Assembly: GCF_001280515.1 (NCBI RefSeq)
Contig: NZ_LBIQ01000035.1
Span: forward strand, 62,001-126,000
Length of the DNA stretch: 64,000 nucleotides
Direction of reading: 5' to 3'
From: Mangrovimonas sp. ST2L15
GTDB lineage: Bacteria > Bacteroidota > Bacteroidia > Flavobacteriales > Flavobacteriaceae
The notes under the pieces were generated by a model. It made no database searches. It saw only the letters and a program-made list of their open reading frames with translations, and had not been told where the DNA came from. Below are positions 27,906-36,872 of the stretch, in pieces (position 1 is the stretch's first letter; each line of letters begins with the position of its first letter). Both the position numbers and the translations under genes were made by a program.

Positions 27906-28046
27906 ATGCGTTTTATTGCCAAAAAATTAGACGAAAGGATGCCTTATTTTTTCGCCCGATTTTTGAACTTCGACAAAAGGCAAATATATAGGAATAACGG
28001 CACTTTTGTCGATGAAATGCACAATTTTAAAAATGGATTTAGCTGA
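27906..28046 (+). CDS. Possible 46-codon ORF upstream of argS
   Basis: ATG at 27906 opens a 46-residue frame ending at TGA 28044-28046. The putative peptide starts MRFIAKKLDERMPYFFARFL and contains five arginines scattered rather than in tandem. The stop codon falls in the loop of the 28009-28066 hairpin. No similarity is recognised, and base composition does not prove coding. It may be a leader peptide, a degraded gene or chance. Confidence 0.25.
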   Translation: MRFIAKKLDERMPYFFARFLNFDKRQIYRNNGTFVDEMHNFKNGFS

Positions 28047-28066
28047 TGCATTTCGTCGATTTTTTT
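27970..28066 (+). promoter_or_regulatory. Overlapping inverted repeats with terminator-like hairpin upstream of argS
   Basis: TCGACAAAAG (27970-27979) pairs exactly with CTTTTGTCGA (28003-28012). The sequence TCGATGAAATGCA beginning at 28009 also pairs with TGCATTTCGTCGA (28047-28059; 13 bp with one G-U), followed by seven T. The two hairpins share 28009-28012, so the full stems cannot coexist. This looks like a terminator with a competing structure about 110 nt before argS. Confidence 0.5.
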
Positions 28067-28146
28067 CATGAAATGGATTCGCTTTTGGTCATTTTTTAAA
28101 CAGATAAATTCTTCTAAAGTTTATCGAATTTCCCTACATAAAATTT

Positions 28147-28154
28147 TAAATTTG
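28147..28154 (+). promoter_or_regulatory. Candidate -7 box for argS
   Basis: TAAATTTG matches TAnnTTTG, 23 nt upstream of the ATG at 28178 and downstream of the terminator-like hairpin. It would let argS be transcribed independently of that hairpin. Confidence 0.5.
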
Positions 28155-28177
28155 CACATTCATTTAAAGTTAAGACA

Positions 28178-29959
28178 ATGAACCTTCAGGACACCCTCGC
28201 TCAACACGTTAAGGAAGCAGTAAAAAATATTTACGGCCAAGAATTGGAAACTGTAGAATTTCAAGCCACCAGAAAGGAATTTGCTGGCGATATTACCGTT
28301 GTTGTATTTCCCATGCTGCGAGTGGTAAAAGGAAATCCGGTGCAGATTGGTGAAGCCATTGGAGAACACTTGGTGAAACATGTTGAGACCGTAAAGGGAT
28401 ACAATGTGGTCAAAGGGTTTTTGAATGTAGAAATTGATCCACAATTTTACTTGGACTTTTTTAATGGAATGAAAGGACAAACCAATTACGGATTTGTTCC
28501 GGTTCAGGAAGGTGAAAAGTCCATGATGGTAGAATATTCTTCTCCCAATACCAACAAACCACTACACTTGGGGCATATCAGAAATATTTTGTTGGGTTAT
28601 AGTGTTTCTGAAATTCTAAAAGCATCTGGTAAAAAGGTTTATAAGACACAAATCATTAACGACCGAGGGATTCATATTTGTAAGAGTATGTTGGCTTGGA
28701 AACGCTTCGGAAATGGTGAAACTCCAGAGTCTTCAGATATTAAGGGAGACAAATTGGTAGGGAATTACTACGTTAAATTTGACCAGGAATACAAGAAGGA
28801 GATTACAGAATTAATGGCTGCCGGAAAAACCGAAGAGGAGGCTAAAGCGGAAGCACCTATTTTATTGGAAGCCCAGGAAATGCTCAGAAAATGGGAGGCA
28901 GGTGATCCAGAAGTAGTTACTTTATGGAAAACCATGAACGGTTGGGTATATAAAGGGTTTGATGTTACTTATGAGAATTTGGGTGTCAATTTTGATTGCT
29001 TGTATTATGAAAGCGATACTTATTTGCTTGGAAAAGAAGTTGTCGCAATTGGACTGGAAAAAGGGGTCTTCTTCAAGAAGGAGGATGGTTCAGTATGGTG
29101 TAATTTGACGGATGAAGGCTTGGATGAAAAGTTGGTGTTGAGAGCAGACGGAACAGCTGTTTACATGACTCAAGATATTGGTACGGCTATACAAAGAATC
29201 AAGGATTATCCAGATGTGGGTGGCTTGGTTTATACCGTAGGGAACGAACAGGATTACCACTTTAAGGTGCTGTTTTTGATTTTGCAGAAATTGGGATATG
29301 ATTGGGCGCAACACCTGTACCATTTGAGTTATGGAATGGTCGATCTTCCTAGTGGGAAAATGAAAAGTAGAGAGGGAACCGTGGTAGATGCCGATGATTT
29401 GATTCAAGAAATGGCCGATACAGCCGAGGAGATTTCAGAGGAATTAGGTAAACTGGACGGTTATTCTGAAGGAGAGAAAAAAGACCTGTACCAAACCATT
29501 GGTTTGGGGGCTTTGAAATATTATATCTTAAAGGTCGATCCTAAGAAGCGTATTCTTTTTGATCCTAAGGAATCTATCGATTTCCAAGGGAATACCGGAC
29601 CTTTTATTCAATATACCTATGCGAGAATTCAATCCATTCTTAGAAAAGCGGATGGTTTGGATTTAACAGCTGAAATTACAGACATCGAACTTCACGAAAA
29701 AGAACAGGAACTTCTGAAACAAATGCAACTGTTCCCAGAAGTGATTCAACAGGCTGCTGAAAATTTAAGTCCGGCGTTGATTGCTAATTATGTGTACGAC
29801 TTGGTGAAGGAGTTCAATTCGTTCTATCAAAATGTATCCATTTTAGGCGCTGATGATGCCAACGAAAAAATATTTAGAGTGCAATTGGCGCATTCGGTAG
29901 GACAGATTATTAAAAACGGGTTTAGTTTGTTGGGGATTCAGGTGCCTGATAGAATGTAG
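28178..29959 (+). CDS. argS: Arginine--tRNA ligase
   Basis: Class I aminoacyl-tRNA synthetase charging tRNA-Arg, cytoplasmic. The 593-residue protein has an N-terminal Add-1 domain, the class I signature as SSPNTNKPLHLGHIRN (HLGH) near residues 125-140, a KMSKS-equivalent KMKSREGTVV near 394 and a C-terminal DALR anticodon-binding domain with GPFIQYTYARIQSILRK near 478. The length fits the family. It is followed by a strong terminator, so it appears monocistronic. Confidence 0.97.
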   Translation: MNLQDTLAQHVKEAVKNIYGQELETVEFQATRKEFAGDITVVVFPMLRVVKGNPVQIGEAIGEHLVKHVETVKGYNVVKGFLNVEIDPQFYLDFFNGMKGQTNYGFVPVQEGEKSMMVEYSSPNTNKPLHLGHIRNILLGYSVSEILKASGKKVYKTQIINDRGIHICKSMLAWKRFGNGETPESSDIKGDKLVGNYYVKFDQEYKKEITELMAAGKTEEEAKAEAPILLEAQEMLRKWEAGDPEVVTLWKTMNGWVYKGFDVTYENLGVNFDCLYYESDTYLLGKEVVAIGLEKGVFFKKEDGSVWCNLTDEGLDEKLVLRADGTAVYMTQDIGTAIQRIKDYPDVGGLVYTVGNEQDYHFKVLFLILQKLGYDWAQHLYHLSYGMVDLPSGKMKSREGTVVDADDLIQEMADTAEEISEELGKLDGYSEGEKKDLYQTIGLGALKYYILKVDPKKRILFDPKESIDFQGNTGPFIQYTYARIQSILRKADGLDLTAEITDIELHEKEQELLKQMQLFPEVIQQAAENLSPALIANYVYDLVKEFNSFYQNVSILGADDANEKIFRVQLAHSVGQIIKNGFSLLGIQVPDRM

Positions 29960-29979
29960 AATCCTGCTTTAAATATTAT

Positions 29980-30012
29980 AAAAAGGGCACTGTAATTTAC
30001 AGTGCCCTTTTT
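29980..30012 (+). terminator. Intrinsic terminator after argS
   Basis: AAAAAGGGCACTGTAA and TTACAGTGCCCTTTTT form a long perfect stem with a very small loop and T-tract. Its symmetric A and T tracts mean it could also end the minus-strand small gene at 30036-30182. Confidence 0.85.
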
Positions 30013-30035
30013 ATTTTCAATACATTAATAGGTAA

Positions 30036-30182
30036 TTATTTCTTGTTTTGTTGATCTTTGATGGTTTTTTTATCAATATCAAAATCGTTGGTATCGATAT
30101 TCCTATTCCCAGTTGGGTTGGTAGGATTAGTTTGCTCTTTTTTACGTTTAAACTTTCTTTTGTCTTCTGTAATACTCATCAT
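30036..30182 (-). CDS. Small hydrophilic protein of 48 residues
   Basis: An uninterrupted minus-strand frame between argS and trpA encodes 48 residues starting MMSITEDKRKFKRKKEQ. It is Lys/Asn/Asp/Thr-rich with no hydrophobic segment or cysteine and ends in DQQNKK. The second ATG (30179) is an alternative start. Its composition (charged, no aromatic core) suggests an intrinsically disordered small protein. It fills the gap exactly and has a terminator downstream on its strand, which supports a real gene, but no function is recognised. Confidence 0.5.
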   Translation of the reverse strand: MMSITEDKRKFKRKKEQTNPTNPTGNRNIDTNDFDIDKKTIKDQQNKK

Positions 30183-30250
30183 TTTTGTTTTTTGGGTTTA
30201 TAAATAAGATAAGCAATAGAAACTCTAATTTTATTAAAACTATCCTAAAA

Positions 30251-31018
30251 TCAGTCAATGATCTTGTTTACAAACTCAGAAATGTTTTGTGTTCCTTTTT
30301 CAGTTACATGCTTTATAAACGCACTTCCTATGATGGCGCCTTTAGCAAATTGGGTCGCGGTTTGAAAGGTTTCTTTATTGTTGATCCCAAAACCAATAAT
30401 TTGTGGATTGTTGAGGTTCATATCTGCAATCCGTTTAAAATAGGCTTGTTGCTCCTCTCCAAATCCAGATTGTGATCCGGTGGTGCTCGCCGAACTAACC
30501 ATGTAGATAAATCCGTTGGATGTGGAATCGATATACCTAATGCGTTCCTCTGAAGTTTGTGGTGTAATCAAGAAAATGTTAGTCAGGCCATGGGCTTCAA
30601 AAATAGCTTGGTATTGTTTGTGGTAAACATCCACAGGTAAATCGGGGATGATGAGTCCGTCAATACCTATTTCCGAACACTTTTGGCAGAATTTTTCAAT
30701 GCCGTACTGTAACATCGGGTTGAAATATCCCATTAAAATCAACGGAATGGAAACCGATTTTCTAATGTCCTTGAGTTGTTCAAAAAGAACTTCCGTAGTC
30801 ATTCCGTTTTTTAACGCTTGAGTCGAACTTTCCTGAATGGTAGGGCCGTCTGCCAAGGGATCACTAAACGGTAATCCGATTTCTATAAAATCCACACCAG
30901 CCTGTTCCAAATCTTTTATGATATTGACGGTATCATTCAAATGGGGGTAACCTGCCGTAAAGTAAATGGAAAGGAGTTTTTTATCTTCCAGTAATTTGTT
31001 TTGAATTCGGTTTGCCAT
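30251..31018 (-). CDS. trpA: Tryptophan synthase alpha chain
   Basis: Cleaves indole-3-glycerol phosphate to indole and glyceraldehyde 3-phosphate, passing indole to TrpB. The 255-residue TIM barrel has the family signature FIEIGLPFSDPLADGP (catalytic Glu near residue 48, Asp near 59) and a phosphate-binding GFGIN segment near 210. Last gene of the trp operon; starts 1 nt after the trpB stop. Confidence 0.97.
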   Translation of the reverse strand: MANRIQNKLLEDKKLLSIYFTAGYPHLNDTVNIIKDLEQAGVDFIEIGLPFSDPLADGPTIQESSTQALKNGMTTEVLFEQLKDIRKSVSIPLILMGYFNPMLQYGIEKFCQKCSEIGIDGLIIPDLPVDVYHKQYQAIFEAHGLTNIFLITPQTSEERIRYIDSTSNGFIYMVSSASTTGSQSGFGEEQQAYFKRIADMNLNNPQIIGFGINNKETFQTATQFAKGAIIGSAFIKHVTEKGTQNISEFVNKIID

Positions 31019-31019
31019 C

Positions 31020-32201
31020 TTATAGATTAAAATAGTTGATATACGTTTCTAAGTCTTTGTCTCCGCGTCCCGAGAGACATAATACCACAATGTCGTCGGG
31101 ATTAAACGTCTTTTTGTTTAAGGCCGCCAAAGCATGCGCACTTTCTATAGCGGGAATGATGCCTTCCAATTGACACAATTCCATACCAGATTTCATGGCC
31201 TCGTCATCCGTAATTGCAATAAACTCGGCACGTCCTGATTGGTGCAAATGAGCATGTAACGGACCCACCCCAGGATAATCCAATCCTGCGGAAATGGAGT
31301 AGGGTTCGGTTATTTGACCGTCCGGGGTTTGCATCAAAAGGGTTTTACTACCATGAATAATCCCTTCGTGACCCAATACCGACGTAGCAGCACTTTCACC
31401 TGAATCAATACCATGGCCTGCGGCTTCAACAGCAATCAGCTTTACATCGACATCATCTAAATAATGATAGTAAGCACCGGCTGCATTACTGCCGCCACCT
31501 ACACAAGCCATGACATAATTGGGGTTTTCTTTGCCTTCCTTTTCTAATAACTGCTTTTTGGTTTCTTCAGAAATGATGCTTTGAAATCGAGCGACCATAT
31601 CGGGATACGGATGGGGGCCCACCACACTGCCAATGATGTAATGGGTGTCCACCGGATTGTTAATCCAATCCCTAATGGCTTCATTGGTAGCGTCTTTAAG
31701 CGTTTTACTTCCCGAAGTAGCCGGAATCACAGTCGCTCCCAACATCTTCATTCTGGCTACATTGGGTGCTTGTCTGGCAATATCAATTTCTCCCATATAA
31801 ACCACACACTCAATACCCATTAGGGCGCAAACTGTGGCAGTAGCCACTCCATGCTGTCCGGCACCTGTTTCGGCAATGATCCTTTTTTTACCCAATCTTT
31901 TGGCAACCAATATTTGTCCAATTGTATTGTTGATTTTATGGGCACCTGTGTGATTGAGATCTTCACGTTTTAGATAGATTTTGGTGCCGTAATGTTCTGA
32001 AAGACGTTTGGCAAAGTATAATGGAGAGGGTCGACCAACATAATCCCTCAATAGCTGATGGAATTCTTCTTGAAACGAAGGGTCTTCCATGATTTGGATA
32101 TAGTTTTGTTTTAACTCTTCCACATTCGGATAGAGCATTTCGGGAATATAGGCGCCGCCAAATATTCCATAATATCCGTCTTTATCGATGTGATAGCTCA
32201 T
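31020..32201 (-). CDS. trpB: Tryptophan synthase beta chain
   Basis: PLP enzyme joining indole and serine to form tryptophan. The 393-residue protein contains the PLP lysine motif [15 protein letters not shown] (Lys near residue 86), [13 protein letters not shown] near 110, the PLP phosphate loop [10 protein letters not shown] near 229 and CLSGRGDKD near the C-terminus. Its start overlaps the trpF stop in an ATGA. Confidence 0.98.
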   Translation of the reverse strand: MSYHIDKDGYYGIFGGAYIPEMLYPNVEELKQNYIQIMEDPSFQEEFHQLLRDYVGRPSPLYFAKRLSEHYGTKIYLKREDLNHTGAHKINNTIGQILVAKRLGKKRIIAETGAGQHGVATATVCALMGIECVVYMGEIDIARQAPNVARMKMLGATVIPATSGSKTLKDATNEAIRDWINNPVDTHYIIGSVVGPHPYPDMVARFQSIISEETKKQLLEKEGKENPNYVMACVGGGSNAAGAYYHYLDDVDVKLIAVEAAGHGIDSGESAATSVLGHEGIIHGSKTLLMQTPDGQITEPYSISAGLDYPGVGPLHAHLHQSGRAEFIAITDDEAMKSGMELCQLEGIIPAIESAHALAALNKKTFNPDDIVVLCLSGRGDKDLETYINYFNL

Positions 32202-32818
32202 AATTCAGATTTAAATTCTTTAAGTTTTTGAACGTTTTTTAGTCCAGGCTCGATTTCAAATTGACTGTTGACGTCAACTGCCAAACAGTGTTTGGATAGG
32301 GGCGATTTTAAGAAGGTTTTCAATTGGGGTGCTTCATCCAAGCCAATACCACCACTTAATATGAACGGCTTTTCGGAAGGATATCCTTCCAAAGCGTTCC
32401 AATCAAAAGTATAGCCGTTTCCCCCTGGGAGTTTTCCTTTAGTGTCAAAAAGGAAGGCATCAACATATGTTTCATAGGGTTGAAATTTTTTAAAATCAAA
32501 ATGATTAGAAATAGAGAACACTTTAATGATTTCCAATTTGGGAAAATAATGCTTCAACGCTTTACAAAGGTCAGGAGATTCATCCCCGTGCAGTTGGACC
32601 GCCTGTAATTGATACGTGTTTATTTTGGAAGTGATTTCGTCCAAAGAGGCATTTACAAAGACCCCCACTTTTTTGATGCTTTCCGATATCTCAGGGATGT
32701 CACCATCAAAATAACGGGCAGATTGATCATAAAAAATAAAGCCCATATAGTCAGGTTGCAATTGACTAACTGCCTGGATGTTTTCCCCATATTTCATGCC
32801 GCACACCTTCAATTTCAT
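32198..32818 (-). CDS. trpF: Phosphoribosylanthranilate isomerase
   Basis: Amadori isomerisation in tryptophan biosynthesis. The 206-residue barrel begins [12 protein letters not shown] with the catalytic Cys and contains [18 protein letters not shown], the catalytic Asp in [10 protein letters not shown], and [12 protein letters not shown], the family phosphate-binding segments. ATGA overlaps link it to trpC upstream and trpB downstream. It is a free-standing enzyme rather than a TrpC-F fusion. Confidence 0.95.
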   Translation of the reverse strand: MKLKVCGMKYGENIQAVSQLQPDYMGFIFYDQSARYFDGDIPEISESIKKVGVFVNASLDEITSKINTYQLQAVQLHGDESPDLCKALKHYFPKLEIIKVFSISNHFDFKKFQPYETYVDAFLFDTKGKLPGGNGYTFDWNALEGYPSEKPFILSGGIGLDEAPQLKTFLKSPLSKHCLAVDVNSQFEIEPGLKNVQKLKEFKSEL

Positions 32819-33600
32819 GACTCAAGTTGTTTAATAAATTCCAGAGCACTTTCACCTGGCTCATCTGTTTTCATAAAATTCTCGCCTATCAAAAATCCCT
32901 TATATCCAAAAGGCTGCAATGCCTTGATAGCCTCAACCGAATTGATACCGCTTTCAGACACTTTAACAAAATCATTTGGAATTTGCGATGCCAAATCTTT
33001 ACTGATCTCCAAACTTACCTCAAAGGTTTTAAGGTTGCGATTATTAACGCCAATCATATCCAAACTTGGCATGATGGATTTTTCCAATTCAGTTAAATTG
33101 TGAACTTCCAAAAGGACTTCTAGGTTTAGGGATTTGGCTAGTTCTGAAAACTTCTTGATTTCTTGTTGTGTTAAAACAGCAGCAATAAGTAGAATCACAT
33201 CCGCACCATAAGCTTTAGCCTCGATGATTTGGTACTCATCGATGATGAATTCTTTCCGAAGTAAAGGAAGTTGGCATGAGGCTCTAGCAAGTAACAAATC
33301 ATCTAAAGAACCCCCAAAATATTTTCCATCCGTTAAAACAGACATCCCACAAGCGCCAGCTTTTTCATATCCCTTGGCTACGGCTTCAACGTCTAAGTTT
33401 TGATTTATAACTGCTTTTGAGGGCGAACGTCTTTTGTGTTCGGCAATAATACCTGAAGCACTTTTTTTTAGGGCTGAACACAAGGAAAATGTGGGTTTTG
33501 AAAATAAAACTGAGGATTCCAATTGGGATAAAGGAATCAAACCTTTTTTAAGACTGACCTCTTGGCGTTTATCGTTAATGATTTGGTCTAAAATGGTCAT
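32815..33600 (-). CDS. trpC: Indole-3-glycerol phosphate synthase
   Basis: Ring closure of CdRP to indole-3-glycerol phosphate. The 261-residue TIM barrel has IIAEHKRRSPSKAVI (catalytic Lys near residue 55), VLTDGKYFGGSLDDL, LRKEFIIDEYQI and IGVNNRNLKTFEV with VSESGI near the end. Overlaps trpD and trpF by ATGA, indicating translational coupling. Confidence 0.96.
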   Translation of the reverse strand: MTILDQIINDKRQEVSLKKGLIPLSQLESSVLFSKPTFSLCSALKKSASGIIAEHKRRSPSKAVINQNLDVEAVAKGYEKAGACGMSVLTDGKYFGGSLDDLLLARASCQLPLLRKEFIIDEYQIIEAKAYGADVILLIAAVLTQQEIKKFSELAKSLNLEVLLEVHNLTELEKSIMPSLDMIGVNNRNLKTFEVSLEISKDLASQIPNDFVKVSESGINSVEAIKALQPFGYKGFLIGENFMKTDEPGESALEFIKQLES

Positions 33601-34589
33601 TTGCTTAATTCAATTAGGGTTTCAAATTGTTCTCTAGCTGCGCCGCTTAATAGGGAGTCAACCGCTTCACCAAAGCCATCTTGGATGGAGCATCCTTTGG
33701 CGGTTGAAATAGCCAAAGCGGCGTTAGCACAGACCACATTATTTTGGGCTTCGGTACCTTGTCCCATGATAATATGTTCAAAGATTTTCGCTGAACTTTC
33801 TATGGTTTCTCCACCATGAATTGTTGATTGGTCATATCTTGGAGAATAAAAATGCTCTGGTGTTAGAATCAGTTCTTCTTGATTTTTGACTATTTTGGCA
33901 TCACTGGTCAGTGAAATTTCATCATAGCCGTCCATGGCATGAACGATGCAGTAATTTTTATTTGAATTTTCATAAAGGTAACTGTACAGCCTTAGTAATT
34001 CCAAGCTAAAAACTCCTACTAATTGGTTCTTTGGAAAGGCTGGATTCACCATAGGACCTAGCATATTGAAAAAGGTTTTGACGCCTAATTCCCGTCTGAT
34101 GGGCGCTACATGTTTCATAGCGGGATGGAAAAGTGGGGCATGCAAAACACAAATATTCGCTTTGTCTAAACAGGTTTTTAAAAAATCAATATCACTACTG
34201 AATTTAATTCCGAAGTATTCCATCACATTACTGGATCCTGAAACAGATGATACACCATAGTTACCATGTTTGGTCACAGGAATTCCAGCGCCAGCAGTTA
34301 CAAAGGACGCCAGTGTTGAGATATTGAATGTGTTTTTTCCATCACCACCAGTACCACATAAATCAATGGTGTTGTATCCTTCCAATTCTACTGGAATGCA
34401 CAACTCTAATAAGGCGTCTCTAAACCCTTGCAGCTCCTCAACTGTGATGGTGCGCATCATGTAAACGGTCAAGAAGGAAGCAATTTGGCTTTGGTTGTAA
34501 TCACCTTTTGAAATGTTCACCAAGACTTGTTTGGCCTCTTCTGTTGAGATGCTCTCTTGGTTGATCAATCTATTTAAAATGTTTTTCAT
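33597..34589 (-). CDS. trpD: Anthranilate phosphoribosyltransferase
   Basis: Transfers the phosphoribosyl group from PRPP to anthranilate. The 330-residue protein has the PRPP/Mg motif LCGTGGDGKNTFNIST near residues 77-92, KHGNYGVSSVSGSSNVMEYFG near 109 (long motif given only by its key residues K, N, S, G, S, D/N) and FFNMLGPMVNPA near 170. One nucleotide separates it from trpG. Confidence 0.96.
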   Translation of the reverse strand: MKNILNRLINQESISTEEAKQVLVNISKGDYNQSQIASFLTVYMMRTITVEELQGFRDALLELCIPVELEGYNTIDLCGTGGDGKNTFNISTLASFVTAGAGIPVTKHGNYGVSSVSGSSNVMEYFGIKFSSDIDFLKTCLDKANICVLHAPLFHPAMKHVAPIRRELGVKTFFNMLGPMVNPAFPKNQLVGVFSLELLRLYSYLYENSNKNYCIVHAMDGYDEISLTSDAKIVKNQEELILTPEHFYSPRYDQSTIHGGETIESSAKIFEHIIMGQGTEAQNNVVCANAALAISTAKGCSIQDGFGEAVDSLLSGAAREQFETLIELSK

Positions 34590-34590
34590 C

Positions 34591-35157
34591 TTAACTATTT
34601 ATCCAGTTTTTCAACATGTCTTTACCGTTTGGTGTTAATACGGATTCGGGGTGAAATTGGACCCCTTTAACATCTAGCGTTTTGTGTCTTAGAGACATGA
34701 TTTGTCCGTTTTCATCAAATGAAGTAGCTTCCAATTCATCTGGAAGCTCATTGATGACCACCCACGAATGATACCGGCCTACTTCCATTTGCTTTGGTAG
34801 ATTCTTGAAAATAGGTTCGTCATCTACACAAACATCAATAGTAGTAGCGACACCATGATAAACGGTGTCCAAATTTTGTAAACTTCCCCCAAAAACCTCG
34901 CCTATGGCTTGCTGTCCCAAACAAACCCCGAAAATACTTTTGGAGTTGGCATAAGTCTTAATAATATCCTTTAATAGGCCTGCTTCATTCGGAATACCTG
35001 GGCCAGGGGATAATAGGATCTTTTCAAAGGGTTCTACTTCTTCTAATGTTAATTGGTCATTTCTTATGACTGTCACATCACAATCCAAATCCTCTAAATA
35101 GTGCACCAAGTTATAAGTGAAACTATCGTAATTATCTATGACTAAAATCTTTTTCAT
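34591..35157 (-). CDS. trpG: Anthranilate synthase glutamine amidotransferase component
   Basis: Class I glutamine amidotransferase supplying ammonia to TrpE. The 188-residue protein has LLSPGPGIPNEAG near residue 49, the nucleophile loop GVCLGQQAIGEVFGG (Cys near 79) and VQFHPESVLTPNG with the catalytic His-Glu near residue 170. It could also serve aminodeoxychorismate synthase, as in some bacteria. One nucleotide separates it from trpE. Confidence 0.95.
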   Translation of the reverse strand: MKKILVIDNYDSFTYNLVHYLEDLDCDVTVIRNDQLTLEEVEPFEKILLSPGPGIPNEAGLLKDIIKTYANSKSIFGVCLGQQAIGEVFGGSLQNLDTVYHGVATTIDVCVDDEPIFKNLPKQMEVGRYHSWVVINELPDELEATSFDENGQIMSLRHKTLDVKGVQFHPESVLTPNGKDMLKNWINS

Positions 35158-35158
35158 T

Positions 35159-36562
35159 TTATAAGGTTTCTGCTAGTTCGATGGCTTTTGTTAAAGCACC
35201 AAGTTTGTTATACACTTCCTGTAATTCTTGGTCTGGATTGGATTTTGATACCAGGCCAGCACCAGCTTGCCAATGTAATTCATGGTTTTTGCTTAAAAAG
35301 GTCCGGATCATGATGGCGTGGTTGAAATTACCTTGGAAGTCCATAAAACCAATAGCGCCACCATAGAACTCCCTGCTTGTTTTTTCATATTGTTCTATTA
35401 ATTGCATAGCGCGGTGTTTAGGAGCACCACTAAGGGTTCCAGCAGGAAAAGTATCGGCGACTACCTCCATGGTAGTTGATTCTTTATCTTTCATACTAGT
35501 TACCTTGCTTACTAAATGAATCACATGGGAGAAAAACTGAACTTCTCGATAGGTTTCAACTTGCACTTGACGACCATGTCGGCTTAGGTCATTTCTGGCC
35601 AAATCTACCAACATCACATGTTCGCTATTTTCTTTTTGGTCTTCTGATAGCTTTTTGGCTAACTCGGCATCTTGTTCATCATTTCCGGTTCTTCTAAAGG
35701 TTCCCGCAATGGGATGAATTTCTGCTTTTCCTTCTTTAACGATAAGTTGCGCCTCTGGCGAACTTCCGAAGATCTTAAAGTCACCATAGTCAAAATAAAA
35801 GAGATAAGGGGAAGGGTTTATACTTCTTAAAGCGCGATACACATTGAATTCATCACCCTTGAACCTTTGAGTGAACTTTTTGGATAGGACAAGCTGAAAG
35901 ACGTCACCTCGCGCACAATGTTTTTTTGCCAGTTCCACATGACCTTTATATTCGTCATCAGTTAAATTGGATTGCGTTTCACCGTCTGGTTGGAATGAAA
36001 AAGAGGTAAAGTTTTTAGATTGTATGGCATGATGGATTTCGTCAATGTTGTTTTCTGAATTAAAACAATGAGCAAAAATATAGGCCTCATTCTTAAAGTG
36101 ATTGATTGCAATGATATTTTGGTAAACAGCATAAAAAACATCGGGAATACCTAACGTCCCTTCTTTTTTTGAAATATCAACGTCTTCAAAATAAGTGACG
36201 GCATCATAAGCCATATATCCGAAAATGCCATTATTAATAAATTTAAAATGGGCATCAGAGTTGACTCGAAAACGTCTAGTGAATTTGTGGATCTTCTCAG
36301 AAACTTGGGTTTCTTTGTCAATTTTAGAAGACATTTGACTACCATCTGGGAAGGTTTCTGTGATTTCGTGATTCTTAATTTTAAAGGTGGCGATTGGGTT
36401 GCAACAGATGTATGAGAAACTGTTGTCATTGGTATGGTAATCACTACTTTCCAATAAAATGCTTTTAGGATATTTATCCCTAAGCTTTAAGTAAATGCTC
36501 ACAGGGGTAATGGTGTCTGCGAGGATTTTTTTGTAATGGGTGTAAAGGCTGAATTTCTTCAT
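35159..36562 (-). CDS. trpE: Anthranilate synthase component I
   Basis: Converts chorismate to anthranilate with TrpG; the committed and usually feedback-inhibited step. The 467-residue protein has the inhibitor-site-like LLESSDYHTND segment near residue 37 and the chorismate-binding domain with VFQLVLSKKFTQRF, IAGTFRRTG, LVDLARNDLSRHG, the PAGTLSGAPKHRAM motif and GAIGFMDFQGNFNHA. The ATG at 36562 is preferred; a TTG at 36571 in the same frame lies beside the attenuator T-run. First structural gene of trpEGDCFBA, 11 nt after the attenuator terminator. Confidence 0.97.
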   Translation of the reverse strand: MKKFSLYTHYKKILADTITPVSIYLKLRDKYPKSILLESSDYHTNDNSFSYICCNPIATFKIKNHEITETFPDGSQMSSKIDKETQVSEKIHKFTRRFRVNSDAHFKFINNGIFGYMAYDAVTYFEDVDISKKEGTLGIPDVFYAVYQNIIAINHFKNEAYIFAHCFNSENNIDEIHHAIQSKNFTSFSFQPDGETQSNLTDDEYKGHVELAKKHCARGDVFQLVLSKKFTQRFKGDEFNVYRALRSINPSPYLFYFDYGDFKIFGSSPEAQLIVKEGKAEIHPIAGTFRRTGNDEQDAELAKKLSEDQKENSEHVMLVDLARNDLSRHGRQVQVETYREVQFFSHVIHLVSKVTSMKDKESTTMEVVADTFPAGTLSGAPKHRAMQLIEQYEKTSREFYGGAIGFMDFQGNFNHAIMIRTFLSKNHELHWQAGAGLVSKSNPDQELQEVYNKLGALTKAIELAETL

Positions 36563-36573
36563 TTTTTTCAATT

Positions 36574-36603
36574 AAAAAAGGCTTGTCGTGAAGACAAGCC
36601 TTT
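36574..36603 (-). terminator. trp operon attenuator terminator
   Basis: Read on the minus strand: GGCTTGTC (36600-36593) and GACAAGCC (36587-36580) form an 8-bp G/C-rich stem extended by three A-T pairs, loop TTCAC, followed by six T (36579-36574). It ends 11 nt before the trpE ATG. The segment CTTCACGA (36593-36586) in its left arm and loop is the exact complement of TCGTGAAG (36644-36637) in the leader, giving a possible antiterminator. Confidence 0.85.
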
Positions 36604-36633
36604 ATATTTTTAGATAAATATACAATAGGAAAT

Positions 36634-36696
36634 CTACTTCACGAAGTTTGATTTTCGGAAGCTCCACCACCAATTGTTATTTAATAAATGTTTCAT
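36634..36696 (-). CDS. trpL: trp operon leader peptide
   Basis: A 20-residue frame starting at ATG 36696 and ending at TAG 36634: it begins MKHLLNNN, then three consecutive Trp codons (TGG at 36672-36664), then SFRKSNFVK. It lies directly upstream of the attenuator terminator and trpE. Stalling at the Trp codons when charged tRNA-Trp is scarce would favour the alternative pairing that breaks the terminator. This fits the leader type reported for tryptophan genes in Bacteroidota (the Bacteroid-trp class, from memory). The frame overlaps the complementary segment 36644-36637. Confidence 0.85.
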   Translation of the reverse strand: MKHLLNNNWWWSFRKSNFVK

Positions 36697-36872
36697 TCTG
36701 TTTGAAATAGAGTTCAAAGATAGAAATCCTAAATTGATTTTCAAATAGTTTTGATTTTTTTATGATGGGGGGAATACTTGTTAAGGGATCTTATAATTCA
36801 TATATTATGGGTATTTTATAATCTTTTGTTAAAAACCAAAGCCTCTTTAAATACCCTTGTTAACTTTAACTT

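Noticed and set aside
27970-28066. T-box riboswitch for argS
   Set aside because: No T-box sequence or specifier loop is visible, and T-boxes are not expected in Bacteroidota; the inverted repeats are better described as a possible attenuator or terminator.
28160-28480. 106-residue minus-strand frame opposite argS
   Set aside because: Overlaps the conserved argS 5' coding region entirely and has no family signature.
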